The notes beneath the pieces are model-generated. The model worked only from the letters and a program-made list of their open reading frames with translations, did not search any database and was not told the origin of the DNA. Shown piece by piece: positions 9,169 to 21,309 of a DNA stretch of 64,000 bases. Numbering within the stretch: the stretch's first letter is position 1; every line of letters begins with the position of its first letter. The stretch comes from Lunatimonas salinarum (GTDB taxonomy: Bacteria > Bacteroidota > Bacteroidia > Cytophagales > Cyclobacteriaceae), in assembly GCF_017811155.1 (NCBI RefSeq), contig NZ_JACVCV010000004.1:62001-126000 (forward strand). The letters are read 5' to 3'. A program made the translations under genes and the position numbers.

Positions 9169-10290
9169 CTATCGCAAAGCCACCACGATCAATACCGGAT
9201 TGTCGTCGTCTGCCCACCCCTCTAGCTGGTCCCGCAGCCCTGGAGCCAATTCCATTTGCCCCACACCCGACTTCAGCGTCTTCATTTCCACCAAAAAAAC
9301 CAACTCCCGATCCGAACGAAATCCCACTGGCTGGTAAAAAACCGCAGAATCGTGCTGATGCAAAACTTGCTTCTTTAAGCGGTTGCTGGACTTGTCCAGC
9401 AAAACCTGATGGTTTTCTACCCCTTGCATGGATTGAACGTAAATTTCAAATAGACTGTACGATTCACTGTCGTGCATCCTATACACATCGGCAAATCCCC
9501 GCTCATTTAGCTTCATAAATCCCTCCATCAAATCTTCCTCCCAAAACTCGGCTGGGACAGCCATGCGCCCAAAATCAAAGGATACGTGGGGAGTAATGCT
9601 ATCACCCACCACCTCGTAGATCACATCGTCAAAGGAATCGTGGAAAAACAACCGATCAGGGAACGAATACAGGTTAACACCTGTGATCGGCATCATATCG
9701 TTGGAATAATCGTTCTCCAAAAACCGGCCGACTATACCACCCTCCTCATCCAACAAATAAAGTCGATGGTCCGAGACCGGTAAATTATGCCCGGCATACA
9801 CCGCTAAGCGCTCGGATGGACTCCATTCCGCAGAAAAGCCCAAAACACTCAATTTGGTGGATTCCGGTGTGCCCTTTGGCATGGGAAACCGGATAAGTTC
9901 GGTATCCATACCCTGTCCGGTTAGAATTTCCAGATCGTTTGTAGGGCGCAATAAATGGGATATTCGGGCCACTTTATCGGGGCCTTCCCCAACCTCCAAT
10001 AATTTTCCTGCATAAGCCCCATCACTCAAAAAATAATGAACATCTCCCTGTTGCTGACTCTCCCAAATCAAGTATCCATCGTCCCAAAACCTAAGTTCTA
10101 CTTGGGTGCTGATCAGGTTATCTGACCTGGTTTCCAAGGGGATCAATTCCTTAATCTCCCATGAAAACGAATCCTCGACCACCTCCATCAACACAATGGG
10201 GTCAAAGGGGGAAGAATCCGGAGAGGACTCACAGGATGCCAAAAGGATCATCAAGATAGCCACGCAAGGGTAAACACACAAAAAGCGCAT
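9169..10290 (-). CDS. 6-bladed beta-propeller lipoprotein
   Basis: A 373-residue secreted protein with a lipoprotein signal (ILMILLASC lipobox, Cys at residue 20). The body has repeats of the type seen in Bacteroidota 6-bladed beta-propeller proteins (BF3164/DUF4934-like): IKELIPLETRSDNLIS near the start, LLEVGEGPDKVARIS in the first blade, and YSLFEIYVQS near the end. The family is often found near polysaccharide or envelope genes, but there is no such locus here. It lies between the eno terminator and the broken CarboxypepD_reg gene, about 195 nt from the latter, and is probably its own unit. The precise function is unknown. Confidence 0.78.
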   Translation of the reverse strand: MRFLCVYPCVAILMILLASCESSPDSSPFDPIVLMEVVEDSFSWEIKELIPLETRSDNLISTQVELRFWDDGYLIWESQQQGDVHYFLSDGAYAGKLLEVGEGPDKVARISHLLRPTNDLEILTGQGMDTELIRFPMPKGTPESTKLSVLGFSAEWSPSERLAVYAGHNLPVSDHRLYLLDEEGGIVGRFLENDYSNDMMPITGVNLYSFPDRLFFHDSFDDVIYEVVGDSITPHVSFDFGRMAVPAEFWEEDLMEGFMKLNERGFADVYRMHDSESYSLFEIYVQSMQGVENHQVLLDKSSNRLKKQVLHQHDSAVFYQPVGFRSDRELVFLVEMKTLKSGVGQMELAPGLRDQLEGWADDDNPVLIVVALR

Positions 10291-10355
10291 AGAACCAATG
10301 AATTAGATTTAGACGAATAATTTACCTAATTTTTTAATAATTTAAAAATATGCAT

Positions 10356-10384
10356 AAAAAAAGCCCCGACGAATCGGAGCTTTT
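10356..10384 (-). terminator. Rho-independent terminator after eno
   Basis: On the minus strand a GCTCCGA/TCGGGGC stem with a TTCG tetraloop is followed by seven T. It sits 27 nt after the enolase stop and closes the carA-eno unit. Confidence 0.9.
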
Positions 10385-10410
10385 AAGGTTTGTAACCTCC
10401 TATTAGCATG

Positions 10411-12799
<2,389 letters not shown>

Positions 12800-12867
12800 G
12801 ATAAAATTTGAATGGACAAATTTAAGGATTTTATCAGTAAGTGATCGAATAAATGGTGAAAGGATAC

Positions 12868-12902
12868 AAAAAAGGGATTGAGCCTAAGCCCAATCCCTTT
12901 TT
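12868..12902 (-). terminator. Terminator after rplQ (end of the ribosomal super-operon)
   Basis: A long stem pairs AAAAAGGGATTG with CAATCCCTTTTT around a short loop and is followed on the minus strand by a T-run. It stands 32 nt beyond the rplQ stop and ends the run of ribosomal protein genes that began at rplC. Confidence 0.9.
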
Positions 12903-12933
12903 CGAAAATGCATGCAGTTATACATACTCCAAC

Positions 12934-13485
12934 TTATTCCGCTTTTTTCTCCTCGGTGGAATCAGCATCCGATTCAGGAGCTTTGTCTTCAGCTGCATCA
13001 GTAACCGGAGCGGCTTCTTCCGCCACAGGCGCTGCTGTGTTGGCTTCGGACTCGCTTTTACCGGCACTTCTTCTGCTTCTTCTTCTAGAAGACTTCTTGG
13101 CAGGCTTCGCATCCTGTAACATCAATTCGTTAAAATCAACCAATTCGATGATACACATCTCGGCATTATCACCTATACGAAATCCTGTTTTAATAATTCG
13201 AGTGTATCCACCAGGTCGGTTTCCAACCTTATCCACTACGGTGCCAAAAAGCTCCTTAATGGCATCCTTGTTCTGAAGGTAGGAAAAAACGACCCTCCTG
13301 TTGTGCGTGGTATCCTCCTTAGCCCTGGTGATGAATGGCTCTACATATTTTCTCAGTTCCTTGGCTTTAGCCAGCGTAGTGGATATGCGCTTATGCAGGA
13401 ACAGCGAACTAGCCATGTTGGAAAGCATCGCTTTTCTGTGCGAAGCAGTCCTTCCAAGGTGGTTAAATTTCTTGCCGTGTCTCAT
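12934..13485 (-). CDS. rplQ: 50S ribosomal protein L17 with long acidic tail
   Basis: The conserved L17 core covers about residues 1-120: [40 protein letters not shown] and [27 protein letters not shown]. The protein is 183 residues; the extra 60 or so form a low-complexity tail, first basic ([13 protein letters not shown]), then rich in Ala and Glu. Such tails occur in Bacteroidota L17. It follows rpoA by 6 nt, the usual end of the alpha operon, and a terminator comes next. Confidence 0.98.
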   Translation of the reverse strand: MRHGKKFNHLGRTASHRKAMLSNMASSLFLHKRISTTLAKAKELRKYVEPFITRAKEDTTHNRRVVFSYLQNKDAIKELFGTVVDKVGNRPGGYTRIIKTGFRIGDNAEMCIIELVDFNELMLQDAKPAKKSSRRRSRRSAGKSESEANTAAPVAEEAAPVTDAAEDKAPESDADSTEEKKAE

Positions 13486-13491
13486 TTTATT

Positions 13492-14481
13492 TTATTCTTC
13501 ATCAAGTTTATACTTAGACAAATCCATTCCAAAGGTAAGGCCCTTTTCCTGGATCAACTGCTCCAACTCCGCCAACGACTTCTTACCAAAGTTTCGGAAT
13601 TTCATCATATCTGAAATCTCCAGTCTAGCCAAATCACCTAATGTTTTCACATCGGCCGCTTTTAGGCAGTTGTAAGCTCTGACAGAAAGGTCCAAATCAC
13701 TCAGTGAGGTCTTCAGCAATTTCCTCATGTGCAGATACTCTTCATCAATGGGCTCTATCGCTCCACTTCCCGGTGCATCGATTACCATGGTTTGATCAGA
13801 GAACAGCATGAAATGTTGTATGAGGATCTTTGCAGATTCCTGAAGGGCCTTTTCCGGGTGGATAGACCCATCAGTACTAACTTCCATCACCAATTGCTCG
13901 TAGTCAGTCTTCTGCTCCACCCGAGTATTTTCCACTCGGTATTTTACATTTTTGATGGGAGTAAATATTGCGTCAATTGGGATGACACCATATACCTGCT
14001 CTTTCGGTTTGGATTCTTCTGCGGGTAGGTATCCTCTTCCCTTTTCAACCGTTAGTTCGATTTCCAAGCTTTTAGATTCATCCAAATGGCAGATAATAAG
14101 ATCCGGATTCAAAACTTCGAAAGATGAAGTATATTTGGCAATATCTCCGGCGGTAAAGACGTCTTTGCCTTTAACTTCAACGGTGATTTTACCATCTATG
14201 GATTCATGCAGCTTTTTAAATCTTACTTGCTTAAGATTTAGGATAATATCAGTAACATCTTCTACTACTCCATCTATACTGGAAAACTCATGCACTACGC
14301 CAGGAAATTTCACTGCCGTTATTGCATAGCCCTCCAAGGAGGAAAGAAGGATTCTCCTCAATGCATTACCAATAGTAACCCCGTAACCTTTTTCCAACGG
14401 CTTGAAAGTAAACAGACCATGAAAATCGTCTGCTTTTTCCATCACCACTTTTTCCGGCATTTGAAATGCTAATATGGACAT
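13492..14481 (-). CDS. rpoA: RNA polymerase alpha subunit
   Basis: The 329-residue alpha subunit that nucleates core polymerase assembly. The N-terminal dimerisation domain (to about 230) includes [22 protein letters not shown]. The C-terminal domain (about 250-320) has [25 protein letters not shown] and [13 protein letters not shown], the helix-hairpin-helix part that touches UP elements and activators. It stands in the alpha operon between rpsD and rplQ, the usual bacterial arrangement, with 33 nt to rpsD. Confidence 0.99.
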   Translation of the reverse strand: MSILAFQMPEKVVMEKADDFHGLFTFKPLEKGYGVTIGNALRRILLSSLEGYAITAVKFPGVVHEFSSIDGVVEDVTDIILNLKQVRFKKLHESIDGKITVEVKGKDVFTAGDIAKYTSSFEVLNPDLIICHLDESKSLEIELTVEKGRGYLPAEESKPKEQVYGVIPIDAIFTPIKNVKYRVENTRVEQKTDYEQLVMEVSTDGSIHPEKALQESAKILIQHFMLFSDQTMVIDAPGSGAIEPIDEEYLHMRKLLKTSLSDLDLSVRAYNCLKAADVKTLGDLARLEISDMMKFRNFGKKSLAELEQLIQEKGLTFGMDLSKYKLDEE

Positions 14482-14514
14482 ATCGATAGTTCTTTTAAGG
14501 TCGGGAATTAAATT

Positions 14515-15120
14515 TTATTTAGAGTAAAGTTCAACGATGAGTTGTTCTTTGATATTCTCGGGAATGTCTTCCCTCACAGGAATACTAACAAACTTACCAC
14601 TCAAAGAGGACGCTTCCCACTCCAACCAAGGGAACCTGTTTGCCGGTCTGCCTGTCAGACTGTTCGTGATCGCCTCCAACGACTTGGAACGTTCCCTAAC
14701 GCCAACGATATCACCGGGCTTCAAGGTAAAAGAAGGAATGTTTACTAATTCACCGTTTACCAATATATGCTTATGGGAAACAAGCTGACGTGCGGCCCTT
14801 CGAGTAGGTGCGATACCCAATCGGTAAACCGTATTATCTAGCCTAGATTCCAACAGTTGTAGTAGGTTCTCGCCCGTCACACCTTTTTTTCTCGAAGCAA
14901 TGTCAAACATCTTAGCAAACTGCCGCTCCAGAATTCCGTAGATGTATTTTGCCTTTTGCTTTTCCATCAACTGAATGGCGTATTCAGACTGCTTCTTCCT
15001 TCTTCCCCTGCCATGTTGCCCAGGAGGATAGTTTTTCTTTTGAAGTACTTTACTTTGCCCTTCGATAGGTTCACCGAACTTACGGGCAATCTTCGCTTTT
15101 GGACCTCTATATCTAGCCAT
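14515..15120 (-). CDS. rpsD: 30S ribosomal protein S4
   Basis: A primary 16S rRNA-binding protein of 201 residues. It starts [19 protein letters not shown] and has the S4 RNA-binding domain (about residues 90-155) with [24 protein letters not shown] and [11 protein letters not shown]. The N-terminal zinc-binding cysteines of some S4 proteins are absent, so this is the zinc-free form. In many bacteria S4 represses its own alpha operon; no matching leader can be recognised here. It follows rpsK by 18 nt. Confidence 0.98.
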   Translation of the reverse strand: MARYRGPKAKIARKFGEPIEGQSKVLQKKNYPPGQHGRGRRKKQSEYAIQLMEKQKAKYIYGILERQFAKMFDIASRKKGVTGENLLQLLESRLDNTVYRLGIAPTRRAARQLVSHKHILVNGELVNIPSFTLKPGDIVGVRERSKSLEAITNSLTGRPANRFPWLEWEASSLSGKFVSIPVREDIPENIKEQLIVELYSK

Positions 15121-15138
15121 GCTATCTCTACTTTAAAA

Positions 15139-15537
15139 TTATACTCTTCTACGTTTTGGAGGGCGACAGCCATTGTGCGGCAGCGGAGTCACATCCGTAA
15201 TTGTTGTTACGTCGAGTCCTACATTTTGTAACGTTCTAATAGCTGACTCTCTCCCCGCACCAGGACCCTTCACAAACACCTCGATCTTACGCAAACCTAG
15301 GTCATAAGCTACCTGACCGCAGTTTTGGGCTGCCATCTGCGCCGCGTAGGGAGTATTCTTTTTCGAACCTCTAAATCCCATTTTACCTGCAGATGCCCAA
15401 GAGATAACCTGACCTGAATTATTGGTAATGGATATGATGATGTTGTTAAAAGAAGCTTTGATATGGGCTTGACCCACTGCTTCTACCTTTACAACTCGCT
15501 TTTTAGCTTTCGCTTTTTCGTTTCTTTTCTGAGCCAT
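15139..15537 (-). CDS. rpsK: 30S ribosomal protein S11
   Basis: A 132-residue platform protein of the small subunit. The conserved parts are [54 protein letters not shown] and the C-terminal [16 protein letters not shown], which contacts the 16S decoding region. The N-terminal 20 residues are a basic, lysine-rich extension. It lies between rpsM and rpsD, 15 and 18 nt from each, as expected in the alpha operon. Confidence 0.98.
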   Translation of the reverse strand: MAQKRNEKAKAKKRVVKVEAVGQAHIKASFNNIIISITNNSGQVISWASAGKMGFRGSKKNTPYAAQMAAQNCGQVAYDLGLRKIEVFVKGPGAGRESAIRTLQNVGLDVTTITDVTPLPHNGCRPPKRRRV

Positions 15538-15552
15538 GATCTAAATCAAGAT

Positions 15553-15930
15553 TTATTTAGTTGCTTTCTTCTTGTTGGCAACAGTTTTTCTCTTACCCTT
15601 TCTGGTTCTGGCATTGTTCTTGGTTTTTTGGCCTCTTACGGGCAGACCCTTACGGTGTCTCAAACCTCTATAACATCCAATATCCATCAATCGCTTAATG
15701 CTGAGCTGAACCTCGGATTTCAATACACCCTCTGTCTTATACTCTTCAGCGATGATGTTCCTAATGGCGGTAGACTCATCGTCATCCCACTCACCTGCTT
15801 TTTTATCCAATGAAATACCTGCCTTGTTAAGGATAGCCTTAGCAGAGCTCCTGCCTATACCGAAAATATAGGTTAGGCCGATTTCTCCCCGCTTGTTGTC
15901 TGGTATATCAACACCTGCAATTCTAGCCAT
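15553..15930 (-). CDS. rpsM: 30S ribosomal protein S13
   Basis: A head protein of the small subunit, contacting the P-site tRNA and bridge B1 with L5. It is 125 residues: [26 protein letters not shown] at the start, the helical middle, the motif [16 protein letters not shown] and a lysine-rich tail. It follows the tiny rpmJ gene by only 5 nt and begins the alpha-operon order S13-S11-S4-rpoA-L17. Confidence 0.98.
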   Translation of the reverse strand: MARIAGVDIPDNKRGEIGLTYIFGIGRSSAKAILNKAGISLDKKAGEWDDDESTAIRNIIAEEYKTEGVLKSEVQLSIKRLMDIGCYRGLRHRKGLPVRGQKTKNNARTRKGKRKTVANKKKATK

Positions 15931-15935
15931 AGTAA

Positions 15936-16052
15936 TTAACCTTGTCTTTGTTTAAACTTGGGATTCTTTTTATTGATCACATACAGTTTTCCTTTTCTAC
16001 GGATCACTTTGCAATCAGCACTTCTTTTCTTAATAGACGCCTTTACTTTCAT
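15936..16052 (-). CDS. rpmJ: 50S ribosomal protein L36
   Basis: A 38-residue gene found by reading the gap between infA and rpsM. It starts [16 protein letters not shown] and ends in [11 protein letters not shown] before a TAA at 15936. Canonical L36 binds zinc through three Cys and a His; here only one Cys (residue 14) is left, so it is the zinc-independent type. The flanking infA and rpsM genes are its normal neighbours. Confidence 0.96.
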   Translation of the reverse strand: MKVKASIKKRSADCKVIRRKGKLYVINKKNPKFKQRQG

Positions 16053-16101
16053 GATTGTATCAAATTTTGGAGAATCTAAGCACTCCGTGACGAATTACTG
16101 A

Positions 16102-16320
16102 TTATTTATAACGATACACAATCCTCCCTTTCGACAGGTCGTAAGGAGACAACTCCAACTTAACCTTATCCCCTGGCAGAATTTTAATATAGTTCATTCT
16201 CATCTTCCCGGAAATATGCGCAATCAACTGATGCCCATTTTCCAACTCAACTTTAAACATTGCATTGGACAGCGCCTCGATAATGGTACCATCTTGCTCT
16301 ATTGATGCCTGTTTAGCCAT
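16102..16320 (-). CDS. infA: Translation initiation factor IF-1
   Basis: A 72-residue S1-like OB-fold protein that occupies the ribosomal A site during initiation. Typical stretches are [50 protein letters not shown] and [13 protein letters not shown]. Its start overlaps the end of map by 8 nt, implying translational coupling, and rpmJ follows after 49 nt. Confidence 0.98.
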   Translation of the reverse strand: MAKQASIEQDGTIIEALSNAMFKVELENGHQLIAHISGKMRMNYIKILPGDKVKLELSPYDLSKGRIVYRYK

Positions 16321-17089
16321 ATGTAAAATTTTCTTCTATATACTGATGTGTGGTGAGAACCTCTGTTTTGTCCTTGAAAATCGCTACCGTATGCTCAAAG
16401 TGTGCAGATGCTTTCCGGTCTGCTGTACGTATCGTCCAACCATCCCTTTCCTGAACTACATTCCTTGACCCCAGATTCACCATGGGCTCGATGGCAATCA
16501 CCAACCCGTCATTTAAAACCTGACCGCTGCCTCGCTTACCATAATTTGGCACTTCGGGTGCCTCATGGAGGCTTCTACCAAGACCGTGACCTACTAACTC
16601 TCTGACTACCGTCAGACCCTTAGCCTCAACGAATTTCTGAATAGCATGCCCTATGTCCCCAATTCGGTTGTGATAAACAGCCTTTTCTATCCCTAAATAC
16701 AGGGATTCTTTGGTAACATTCAGCAAATTTAAAATAGAAGGAGAAACTTCACCGACAGGGTAAGTATAAGCAGAATCGCTATGAAAACCTTGGTAAAAGA
16801 CTCCACAATCTATTGAGATTATATCACCATCCTTCAATTCGTAGCCACTTGGAAACCCATGTACGACTACTTCATTAACAGAGATACAAAGAGAAGCAGG
16901 AAACCCATTGTATCCCTTAAAGGAAGGGATTCCCTGATGGTCTCGAATGTATTCCTCAGCAATCTTATCTAGAAAAGAGGTCTTTACCCCTTCTTTTACA
17001 TATTTGGCAACCTCTCCGTGTGCTTTTCCTAAAATCTGAGCACTTTGTTTGATCAACTCAACCTCTTCCCTGGTCTTGTACCGTATCAT
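16313..17089 (-). CDS. map: Type I methionine aminopeptidase
   Basis: Removes N-terminal Met from nascent proteins. The 258-residue pita-bread fold shows the metal ligands in order: the Asp pair in [22 protein letters not shown], the His in [21 protein letters not shown], the Glu in [11 protein letters not shown] and the last Glu in HFEHTVAIF. There is no N-terminal extension, as expected for type I. It starts one base after the secY stop and overlaps infA, so secY-map-infA form a tightly packed unit inside the spc operon. Confidence 0.98.
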   Translation of the reverse strand: MIRYKTREEVELIKQSAQILGKAHGEVAKYVKEGVKTSFLDKIAEEYIRDHQGIPSFKGYNGFPASLCISVNEVVVHGFPSGYELKDGDIISIDCGVFYQGFHSDSAYTYPVGEVSPSILNLLNVTKESLYLGIEKAVYHNRIGDIGHAIQKFVEAKGLTVVRELVGHGLGRSLHEAPEVPNYGKRGSGQVLNDGLVIAIEPMVNLGSRNVVQERDGWTIRTADRKASAHFEHTVAIFKDKTEVLTTHQYIEENFTYG

Positions 17090-17090
17090 A

Positions 17091-18407
17091 CTAGGCTACT
17101 GCATAACTAGAAGGGTCATTCTTCATGTTACCGCTTTTCATCATTCCTTCATAGTGCCGCATAAGCAAGTAGCTTTCTATTTGCCGCAATGTGTCAAGGA
17201 TCACACCAACCATGATAAGCAGAGATGTACCTCCGTAAAACTGGGCAAATTCACCACTTACGCCTGCGATAATCGCAAAGGCTGGCATAATAGCCACTAG
17301 CGACAAAAGAATAGAACCTGGAAGCGTGATTCTCGAAATAATATTATCGATAAAATCAGCAGTAGGACCTCCCGGTTTAATCCCCGGGATAAACCCTCCA
17401 TTTCGTTTCATATCCTCTGCAATTTGTTCCGGGTTAACAGTGATTGCCGTGTAGAAGAAGGTAAACAAGATTATCATTACAGCAAAGACCAAGTTGTATT
17501 GCCAACTCGTAAAATCGCTGAACGTAGTCCCGATATAAGCAGCAATGTCACTGGACTCAGCCCAAATCTGCGCTACCAACGCAGGTAAAAACATCAATGA
17601 CTGCGCAAAGATAATAGGCATCACACCAGAGGCATTTACCTTGATAGGGATATATTGCCTTTGACCACCATATACTTTTCCGCCTACGACTTGTTTTGCA
17701 TACTGCACCGGAATCCTACGAGTCGCCTCAGTAAGCGCAACAGTTCCAACTACCACGAAAAACAGCACCACCGCCTCTATGATAAGCAACAGAATCCCGC
17801 CTGAACCTTTTGAAATGGACTCGGCAATGATAGCTCCTGGCAACGCTGAAATAATACCGATCATAATCAACATCGATATACCGTTACCAATACCCTTTTC
17901 GGTGATTTTTTCACCCAGCCACATACAAAACATCGTACCGGCAGTAAGCAAGACCAACGAACTAAACATAAACATGGTTTTGTTGATCATGATCGCTTCG
18001 TTAGGAATAGTTGCTGTTATGTAGCCTATACCCTGCGCCACGGTGATCAAAATCGTCAGAACCCGGGTAATTTGATTAATTCGCTTCCGGCCGGACTCCC
18101 CTTCCTTCTGAAGCTTTTGAAAATAGGGTACACCAACAGTTAACAATTGCAATACGATGGAAGCGGATATGTACGGCATGATGCCCAATCCAAAGATAGA
18201 TGCCCTGCTAAAGGAACCTCCCAAAAACGTATCTATCAATCCAAATATTCCTCCAGCAGATTCACCGAGAAGACTCGGGTCTACTCCTGGCAATACGATA
18301 AAAGAACCGATTCTAAAAACCACCAAAAACCCAATGGTATTCAGGATACGAATCCTCAAATCTTCGATCGAAAAGATGTTTTTAACTGTTGTGATGAATT
18401 TTTTCAT
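17091..18407 (-). CDS. secY: Protein translocase subunit SecY
   Basis: The channel subunit of the Sec translocon; 438 residues, ten predicted transmembrane helices. Recognisable parts are LGIMPYISASIVLQLL in TM2, the cytoplasmic loop with PYFQKLQKEGESGRKRINQITR, GNGISMLIMIGI, YGGQRQYIPIKVNASGVMPIIFA and NPEQIAEDMKRNGGFIPGIKPG. Its partner secE is encoded beside nusG in this window. It follows rplO by 3 nt, the usual spc-operon place. Confidence 0.98.
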   Translation of the reverse strand: MKKFITTVKNIFSIEDLRIRILNTIGFLVVFRIGSFIVLPGVDPSLLGESAGGIFGLIDTFLGGSFSRASIFGLGIMPYISASIVLQLLTVGVPYFQKLQKEGESGRKRINQITRVLTILITVAQGIGYITATIPNEAIMINKTMFMFSSLVLLTAGTMFCMWLGEKITEKGIGNGISMLIMIGIISALPGAIIAESISKGSGGILLLIIEAVVLFFVVVGTVALTEATRRIPVQYAKQVVGGKVYGGQRQYIPIKVNASGVMPIIFAQSLMFLPALVAQIWAESSDIAAYIGTTFSDFTSWQYNLVFAVMIILFTFFYTAITVNPEQIAEDMKRNGGFIPGIKPGGPTADFIDNIISRITLPGSILLSLVAIMPAFAIIAGVSGEFAQFYGGTSLLIMVGVILDTLRQIESYLLMRHYEGMMKSGNMKNDPSSYAVA

Positions 18408-18410
18408 TGT

Positions 18411-18857
18411 TTAAAGCTTATTGACCGTTCCGCCAATCTTTTGGATAGCCTCCTCGGCGGACGCTGAGAACTTGTGCGCACTCACGTGCAATTTGCTGGT
18501 AAGTTCGCCTGTTCCTAGGACTTTTACAACATCTTTCTTAGACACAAGGCCATTTTCAACCAAGGTTTCAAACGACAGGGTGTCTGTATTCAATTTATCA
18601 GCAAGCTTTTGCAGATCTACCAAATTGATAGGTCTGTATTCAACCCGATTGATATTTTTAAATCCAAACTTAGGAACCCGACGTTGAAGGGGCATCTGAC
18701 CACCTTCAAAACCCAATTTTCGCTTGTAACCTGACCGGGATTTCGCACCTTTATGGCCTCTAGTAGAGGTGCCTCCTCTGCCTGACCCTGTTCCCCGACC
18801 GATTCGCTTTCTGTCTTTCACAGAACCTTCAGCCGGACTTAATGTATGTAGTTTCAT
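18411..18857 (-). CDS. rplO: 50S ribosomal protein L15
   Basis: A 148-residue late-assembly protein of the large subunit. The glycine/arginine-rich N-terminus ([30 protein letters not shown]) threads into 23S rRNA. It is followed by [17 protein letters not shown] and a compact C-terminal domain ending near [11 protein letters not shown] 61-nt gap separates it from rpmD, larger than most gaps in this operon. Confidence 0.97.
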   Translation of the reverse strand: MKLHTLSPAEGSVKDRKRIGRGTGSGRGGTSTRGHKGAKSRSGYKRKLGFEGGQMPLQRRVPKFGFKNINRVEYRPINLVDLQKLADKLNTDTLSFETLVENGLVSKKDVVKVLGTGELTSKLHVSAHKFSASAEEAIQKIGGTVNKL

Positions 18858-18918
18858 GTTCTTTTCGTTTTACAAAGAGCTCATTAAATAAGGACTCTAT
18901 ACCTAGAGGATCAGCCTA

Positions 18919-19098
18919 TCAAACTTGCTCAGTTTTTACAAGGTGACTCACTTTATTGATCATCCCCATTATCTGAGGAGTACCTTCTAGTTCAACTGTG
19001 CGGTTGATCTTCCCCAAACCCAAGGCAATGATAGTTGCTTTTTGATCCTTCGGTCTTTTGATCGTGCTTCGAATTTGTGTTACTCTTACCTTCGCCAT
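18919..19098 (-). CDS. rpmD: 50S ribosomal protein L30
   Basis: A 59-residue protein with the L30 pattern [37 protein letters not shown] longer open frame continues upstream into rpsE, but family length and the ATG at 19098, placed 4 nt after the rpsE stop, fix the start. It keeps the order S5-L30-L15 of the spc operon. Confidence 0.97.
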   Translation of the reverse strand: MAKVRVTQIRSTIKRPKDQKATIIALGLGKINRTVELEGTPQIMGMINKVSHLVKTEQV

Positions 19099-19102
19099 TG
19101 TA

Positions 19103-19621
19103 TTAACCGTTAAAAACCTTGGACAATTTAACCCTCCTCTGCTGCGAAACGGCAATGGCGTCCCGCATATTTTCTAGCGCATCAATGGTAGCCTTCACCA
19201 CATTGTGAGGGTTTGACGAACCTTTTGATTTGGCAAGGATATCCGTGTAACCTGCACTTTCCAGTACCGCCCTCATGGCACCACCGGCAAGAACTCCCGT
19301 ACCAGGTGCAGCCGGTTTGATGAGCACCAAACCGCCACCGTATTTACCTAATTGGTCATGAGGCACAGTCCCTTTATAAAGCGGCACCTGAATAAGGTTT
19401 TTCTTTGCATCTTCTATGCCCTTTGTAATAGCATCAGTCACCTCATTGGCCTTTCCCAAGCCATATCCAACGATGCCGTTTCCGTCACCTACTACCACGA
19501 TCGCTGAAAAGGAAAATCGTCTACCACCTTTCACCACCTTGGCAACTCGGTTTATAGCTACTACTTTTTCTTTCAGCTCAGTATCAGTAGCCCTAATTGG
19601 TTTTTTTCGTATTTGGGACAT
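19103..19621 (-). CDS. rpsE: 30S ribosomal protein S5
   Basis: A 172-residue protein that helps tRNA selection and has helicase-like action at the mRNA entry. It has the double-stranded RNA-binding-like N-domain ([32 protein letters not shown]) and the C-domain with [20 protein letters not shown] and [16 protein letters not shown]. It is preceded by rplR at 8 nt. Confidence 0.98.
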   Translation of the reverse strand: MSQIRKKPIRATDTELKEKVVAINRVAKVVKGGRRFSFSAIVVVGDGNGIVGYGLGKANEVTDAITKGIEDAKKNLIQVPLYKGTVPHDQLGKYGGGLVLIKPAAPGTGVLAGGAMRAVLESAGYTDILAKSKGSSNPHNVVKATIDALENMRDAIAVSQQRRVKLSKVFNG

Positions 19622-19629
19622 AATATCTA

Positions 19630-19980
19630 TTAAAATTTAAGGCCAGCTTCTCTGGCACCGTCTGCCAAAGCTTTCACATTTCCATGATAGAGGTATCCAC
19701 TTCTATCAAAAACAACTTCTGTCACTCCACCGGCCAATGCTTTCTCAGCCAGCTTTTTGCCCACTTCTTTAGACACCGAAATGTTGGCATTCGCCTTTGC
19801 ACCCAATTCCTTGGAAGATGCGCTCATAAGTGTATGCCCTACCAGGTCATTTATTATCTGAGCATATATACCGGTATTACTCTTGAATACCGCCAAGCGA
19901 GGCCTAGAATCGGTACCGGAGATCTTTCTCCGAATACTCTTCTTAATTCTACGTCTACGTTCGTTCTTATTAAAAGCCAT
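19630..19980 (-). CDS. rplR: 50S ribosomal protein L18
   Basis: A 116-residue 5S rRNA-binding protein. It starts with a basic stretch ([20 protein letters not shown]), then [20 protein letters not shown], and ends with [26 protein letters not shown]. It sits in the usual L6-L18-S5 order with 7 nt to rplF. Confidence 0.98.
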   Translation of the reverse strand: MAFNKNERRRRIKKSIRRKISGTDSRPRLAVFKSNTGIYAQIINDLVGHTLMSASSKELGAKANANISVSKEVGKKLAEKALAGGVTEVVFDRSGYLYHGNVKALADGAREAGLKF

Positions 19981-19987
19981 GTCTCAA

Positions 19988-20545
19988 TTATTTTTTAGCA
20001 GAAGTTTTACCAGCCTTACGTCTTACAAACTCACCGACAAAGCGTACACCTTTCCCTTTGAATGGCTCAACCTTTCTGAAGGATTTAATTTTGGCCGCGA
20101 TCTGTCCGATCAACTCCTTGTCAATGCCCTCCAATGTGATGAGCGGATTTTTTCCCTTGGGTGTCTCCGTTTTTAGAGAGATCTCTTGAGGAAGAGCGAA
20201 AAAAATATTGTGGGAGTATCCAAGTGCCAATTCAAGCACTTGGCCCTGATTAGTGGCCTTATAACCCACACCTACCAGTTCCAGTTCCTTCTTATACCCT
20301 TCACTCACACCGATCACCATATTATTCAGCAAAGATCTGTAAAGACCGTGCAGTGACTTATGGCGCTTAGAATCTGTAGGGCGTGACACCGTCACCTGAT
20401 TTCCTTCGACGGTTACGGTAATATCAGGATTTATCTCCTGCTTCAGCGTACCTTTGGGACCTTTAACAGTGACCTCATTATATTTGGACACGTCTACAGT
20501 AACACCCGCTGGTATATTTATTGGTTTTTTACCTATTCTAGACAT
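19988..20545 (-). CDS. rplF: 50S ribosomal protein L6
   Basis: A 185-residue protein of two similar alpha/beta domains, located near the sarcin-ricin loop. Start MSRIGKKPINIPAGV and VKGPKGTLKQEI belong to domain 1; LELVGVGYKA and the signature-like KELIGQIAAKIKSFRKVEPFKGKGVRF to domain 2. It lies 12 nt after rpsH. Confidence 0.98.
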   Translation of the reverse strand: MSRIGKKPINIPAGVTVDVSKYNEVTVKGPKGTLKQEINPDITVTVEGNQVTVSRPTDSKRHKSLHGLYRSLLNNMVIGVSEGYKKELELVGVGYKATNQGQVLELALGYSHNIFFALPQEISLKTETPKGKNPLITLEGIDKELIGQIAAKIKSFRKVEPFKGKGVRFVGEFVRRKAGKTSAKK

Positions 20546-20557
20546 CGTATTCCGATA

Positions 20558-20953
20558 TTAATATACGTAACAAAGTACTTCACCACCGATTCCCTCGGTC
20601 CGAGCCTCTTTGTCAGTCATGATTCCACGGGAAGTAGAAATGATGGCTACTCCCAAACCATTGATTACACGGGGAAGGGTTTCCTTGCCCACGTACTTAC
20701 GCAAGCCTGGCTTGCTTACCCTCGTAAGATTAACGATGGCATTCTCTTTGGTGGCAGGATTGTATTTCAACGCAATTTTGATGGTGCCTTGGGGGCCATT
20801 ATCGTCAAACTTGTAGTTCTGAATATATCCTTTGTCAAAAAGAACCTTGGTGATCTCCTTCTTAATATTAGAAGCAGGGATCTCCACAATCCGGTGAGAC
20901 GCTTTAATTGCGTTTCTCAATCTGGTCAGATAATCAGCTATTGGATCAGTCAT
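20558..20953 (-). CDS. rpsH: 30S ribosomal protein S8
   Basis: A 131-residue primary 16S rRNA-binding protein, and in enteric bacteria the repressor of the spc operon. It begins [18 protein letters not shown] and ends with the signature [19 protein letters not shown] followed by GGEVLCYVY. The frame stays open 14 codons further upstream, but that stretch has no homology feel and would overlap a likely promoter, so ATG 20953 is chosen. The 84-nt gap to rpsN is among the longest in the operon. Confidence 0.97.
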   Translation of the reverse strand: MTDPIADYLTRLRNAIKASHRIVEIPASNIKKEITKVLFDKGYIQNYKFDDNGPQGTIKIALKYNPATKENAIVNLTRVSKPGLRKYVGKETLPRVINGLGVAIISTSRGIMTDKEARTEGIGGEVLCYVY

Positions 20954-20992
20954 ATTTATAAACAGTCTAACTGCACGCCCTGAATGGGCGGG

Positions 20993-21022
20993 CAAAGTTA
21001 CACAATGATTCTCAGAATAAAA
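20993..21022 (-). promoter_or_regulatory. Possible internal promoter before rpsH
   Basis: On the minus strand TAACTTTGC (its TAnnTTTG part at 20993-21000) matches the phylum's -7 element. The -33 site 19 nt further has TTT rather than TTG. A short GCCC/GGGC hairpin (about 20976-20989) lies between this element and rpsH. The candidate is weaker than the other promoters listed. Confidence 0.4.
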
Positions 21023-21037
21023 ACATTTGTCTGATTT

Positions 21038-21307
21038 TTACCAGCTCGATTTAGTGATACCAGGTATCTTGCCCGCAGAAGCCATCTCCCTAAAGGTCAC
21101 TCGGTTGATACCGAATTTTCTCATATAGCCTTTAGGACGCCCAGTTAGCTTACACCGGTTATGAAGCCTAACGGGAGAAGCATTCTTGGGAAGTTTATCC
21201 AACGCTTCGTAGTCACCGGCTGCTTTAAGTTCGGCCCTCTTTTTGGCATACTTGGCTACCAAACGCTCTCTCTTTCGTTCACGAGCTTTTATCGACTCTC
21301 TTGCCAT
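21038..21307 (-). CDS. rpsN: 30S ribosomal protein S14 (zinc-free form)
   Basis: An 89-residue head protein of the small subunit. It reads [21 protein letters not shown] at the start and [30 protein letters not shown] at the end. Only a single Cys remains and the CxxC pairs of the zinc type are missing, so this is the long C-minus form. It lies 2 nt after rplE. Confidence 0.97.
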   Translation of the reverse strand: MARESIKARERKRERLVAKYAKKRAELKAAGDYEALDKLPKNASPVRLHNRCKLTGRPKGYMRKFGINRVTFREMASAGKIPGITKSSW

Positions 21308-21309
21308 GA

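Noticed and set aside
9026-9217. 63-codon minus frame downstream of the propeller gene
   Set aside because: It overlaps the 3' end of the propeller gene, shows no family pattern and has no start signal; treated as chance.
20954-20995. 14-codon extension of rpsH
   Set aside because: The extra residues are unlike S8 and the start would sit on the -7-like element; the normal S8 start MTDPIADYL follows.
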